DNA of 22,702 bases from JAICKN01 sp036491415 (lineage in GTDB: Bacteria > Acidobacteriota > Terriglobia > Terriglobales > Acidobacteriaceae): positions 1 to 22,702 of the forward strand of contig DASXCC010000102.1 of the NCBI GenBank assembly GCA_036491415.1. The letters run 5' to 3'. Under the pieces are notes generated by a model that was not told where the DNA came from, ran no database searches, and saw only the letters and a list, made by a program, of their open reading frames with translations. The translations under genes were made by a program, and so were the position numbers. Below, piece by piece: positions 21,193-22,702 of the stretch (position 1 is its first letter; each line of letters begins with the position of its first letter).

Positions 21193-22245
21193 CTAGCGAA
21201 GTTCTTCCATCACTTGTTCCAGCACTTCCCTGCCCGGACGCACGGCGGATTCCGGCAATGTGGCAAGAGGCTGATCCGTCATGCTCAGCATATCGAGAAA
21301 GTTTGGAGCCTGCGTGTTCACGTAGAAAACTCCCGTAAGGATTTCTCCTTTGTGGTGCGCTTCGTTGAGGCGATTCATGGCAAGCAGGCGATCGGTCGCG
21401 TTGTAATCCTCTTCCAGCTTACGCAGGCGCAGGCGCGAACCGTCATGCATGGTCACTTCAATGGTGGTACCGGGATCGTATTCCACGGAGATATCTTCAA
21501 ACGCAGGAACAAAATCAATTTCATGCAGCGGCTCTTCGTGTTCCTTCATATATTTGTAAGACTTCGTCGAGCCTTCGTGATCATTGAAGGTAACGCAGGG
21601 TGAAACCACATCGAGCATCACAGTGCCGTTATGAGAAACCGCAGCCTTCAACATGCTCAGAAGCTGCCGCTTGTCCCCGGAGAAAGAACGTCCCACAAAA
21701 GTTGCGCCCATGGAGATAGCGAGAGCGCAGGTATCAATAGGAGGAAGATCGTTGATGACTCCGGTTTTGAGTTTCGAACCGAGATCGGCGGTCGCGGAGA
21801 ATTGGCCTTTGGTCAAACCGTACACGCCGTTGTCTTCGATGATGTAAATCATCGGAAGATTGCGTCGCATGAGGTGCACAAACTGGCCGAGTCCGATGGA
21901 AGCCGTGTCACCGTCGCCGCTCACGCCAAGCGCAAGCAAGCTCCGATTCCCGAGCATGGCTCCGGTGGCCACAGAAGGCATGCGTCCGTGGACAGAGTTG
22001 AAGCTGTGCGAACGGCCCATGAAATATGCCGGGCTTTTCGATGAGCAGCCGATGCCGCTGAGTTTTGCGACACGTTCGGGCTGTACGCCCATTTCGTACA
22101 TCGCGTCAATGATGCGCTCGGAAATGGCGTTGTGGCCGCACCCGGCACAGAGCGTGGTCTTTCCGCCTTTGTAGTCGAGCACGGCAAGGCCGATGCGATT
22201 CGTTTTCGGTGCGGGAGTGGGCGTGGTAGTCGGCGTCGTAGCCAT
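21193..22245 (-). CDS. korB: 2-oxoacid:ferredoxin oxidoreductase, beta subunit
   Basis: A 350-residue subunit that binds thiamine diphosphate. The complex decarboxylates a 2-oxoacid (2-oxoglutarate in close relatives) to the acyl-CoA and reduces ferredoxin. Seen in the sequence: C-A-G-C-G-H at residues 33-38; G-I-G-C-S-S; the TPP motif G-D-G-D at 110-113 with Asn139 in E-D-N-G-V-Y-G-L-T-K-G-Q about 28 residues later, as in the family. The first 15 residues are a Thr/Pro-rich extension. ATG at 22245 directly follows the korA stop (TAAATG) and a GGAGGG ribosome site lies within the end of korA. Whether the substrate is 2-oxoglutarate, pyruvate or another acid cannot be set from sequence alone; the korB symbol is the best fit. 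Confidence 0.9.
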   Translation of the reverse strand: MATTPTTTPTPAPKTNRIGLAVLDYKGGKTTLCAGCGHNAISERIIDAMYEMGVQPERVAKLSGIGCSSKSPAYFMGRSHSFNSVHGRMPSVATGAMLGNRSLLALGVSGDGDTASIGLGQFVHLMRRNLPMIYIIEDNGVYGLTKGQFSATADLGSKLKTGVINDLPPIDTCALAISMGATFVGRSFSGDKRQLLSMLKAAVSHNGTVMLDVVSPCVTFNDHEGSTKSYKYMKEHEEPLHEIDFVPAFEDISVEYDPGTTIEVTMHDGSRLRLRKLEEDYNATDRLLAMNRLNEAHHKGEILTGVFYVNTQAPNFLDMLSMTDQPLATLPESAVRPGREVLEQVMEELR

Positions 22246-22702
22246 TTACTTACCCTCCATAGTCATCAATTCGTCGGTGATGGAACGCGCGTCCATCGGT
22301 AAACCATGAATGTGAGCGATGCTGCGCAGCCGCGTCATGAGCGATGCTTCTAAATCCAGCTTGAGCAGGCTGAGCATTTGCGCGTCGCGATTCTGTTCGA
22401 CAACATAAACGCGGTCGTGCTGCTTTATGAAGTCGTGCACCTCGCGCGTGAATGGATACGCACGCAGGCGTAAGTAGTCGGTTTCAATTTTGTATTCGTC
22501 GCGGAGCTGGTCGCGGGCTTCGATCAATGCCCAGTGCGATGTGCCGTAGCCGATGATTCCGATCTTGGACTTACCGGTTTGCACCTCAGGGCGAGGAACG
22601 AGGGACCGCGCAGTTTCGAACTTGCGATTGAGCCGCTCCATGTTGCGCTCGAAATCATCCGGACGTTCGCTGTACTGCGCCCGCTCATTGTGACCACTAC
22701 CG
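22246..22702 (-). CDS. korA: 2-oxoacid:ferredoxin oxidoreductase, alpha subunit, C-terminal part
   Basis: The minus strand is open from the right edge of the window to a TAA at 22246-22248, giving 151 residues of the C-terminal part of the alpha subunit. The conserved G-S-G-H-N-E segment, then F-E-R-N-M-E-R-L-N-R-K-F-E-T-A and S-K-I-G-I-I-G-Y-G-T-S-H-W-A, the Rossmann-like part of the domain that abuts the beta subunit, are recognisable. Its stop is adjacent to the korB start, so the two are co-transcribed and probably translationally coupled. The start of the gene lies beyond the window. An internal ATG at 22641 is not a real start because the reading frame continues upstream with conserved family residues. 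Confidence 0.88.
   Translation of the reverse strand, partial: GSGHNERAQYSERPDDFERNMERLNRKFETARSLVPRPEVQTGKSKIGIIGYGTSHWALIEARDQLRDEYKIETDYLRLRAYPFTREVHDFIKQHDRVYVVEQNRDAQMLSLLKLDLEASLMTRLRSIAHIHGLPMDARSITDELMTMEGK

Overview
The window looks like chromosomal DNA of an acidobacterium (Acidobacteriota, probably of the Koribacter/Acidobacteriaceae kind). This rests on the type of genes, not on a marker gene: a full-length ADOP-type duplicated permease, a multihaem cytochrome carrying a reaction-centre cytochrome c domain, an ASPIC/UnbV VCBS-repeat protein, small secreted TonB_C-only proteins and typical acidobacterial REP-like hairpins.

Layout. 1-2539 (minus): a TPR protein running off the left edge, in an operon behind a Tat-exported GH31 glycosidase. 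2749-6971 (plus): a Tat-exported CRTAC1-like VCBS/ASPIC protein and a Tat-exported GH127 beta-L-arabinofuranosidase-like enzyme. Both intergenic regions here hold an AAACGTTT-centred palindrome of LacI-operator type, so the cluster may be a co-regulated unit for arabinose- or xylose-containing plant glycans. A 13-bp perfect inverted repeat follows. 7053-9959: a nine-haem cytochrome c fused to TPR, reaction-centre cytochrome and LolA-like domains. 10006-12414: groES-groEL with a TTGACA promoter, an overlapping CIRCE (HrcA) operator and a strong terminator.

12415-15210 is an accessory-looking stretch. It holds an unusual class II tRNA with an 8-bp acceptor stem and a 4-bp T stem (12508-12595), a possible very short RNA ending at a perfect terminator, two paralogous secreted TonB_C proteins, a mazF toxin pseudogene with two frameshifts, an orphan ORF and an NTF2-like secreted protein. 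Two near-identical terminators bracket the stretch. 15281-18403 holds small genes: a FUSC-like membrane protein coupled to a four-cysteine protein, a small membrane protein, two small soluble ORFs, and an isoprenylcysteine methyltransferase-like protein overlapping a GNAT acetyltransferase. 18595-21129 is the ADOP permease, ending at a bidirectional terminator. 21193-22702 (minus) holds korB and the C-terminal part of korA, a 2-oxoacid:ferredoxin oxidoreductase.

The observation most worth following is the tRNA. Its folding favours an 8/4 acceptor/T branch, a serine-like body (long variable arm, discriminator G) and a best-fit anticodon CAA that reads a leucine codon. This resembles the odd 8/4 tRNAs reported from Acidobacteria as possible missense or nonsense suppressors.
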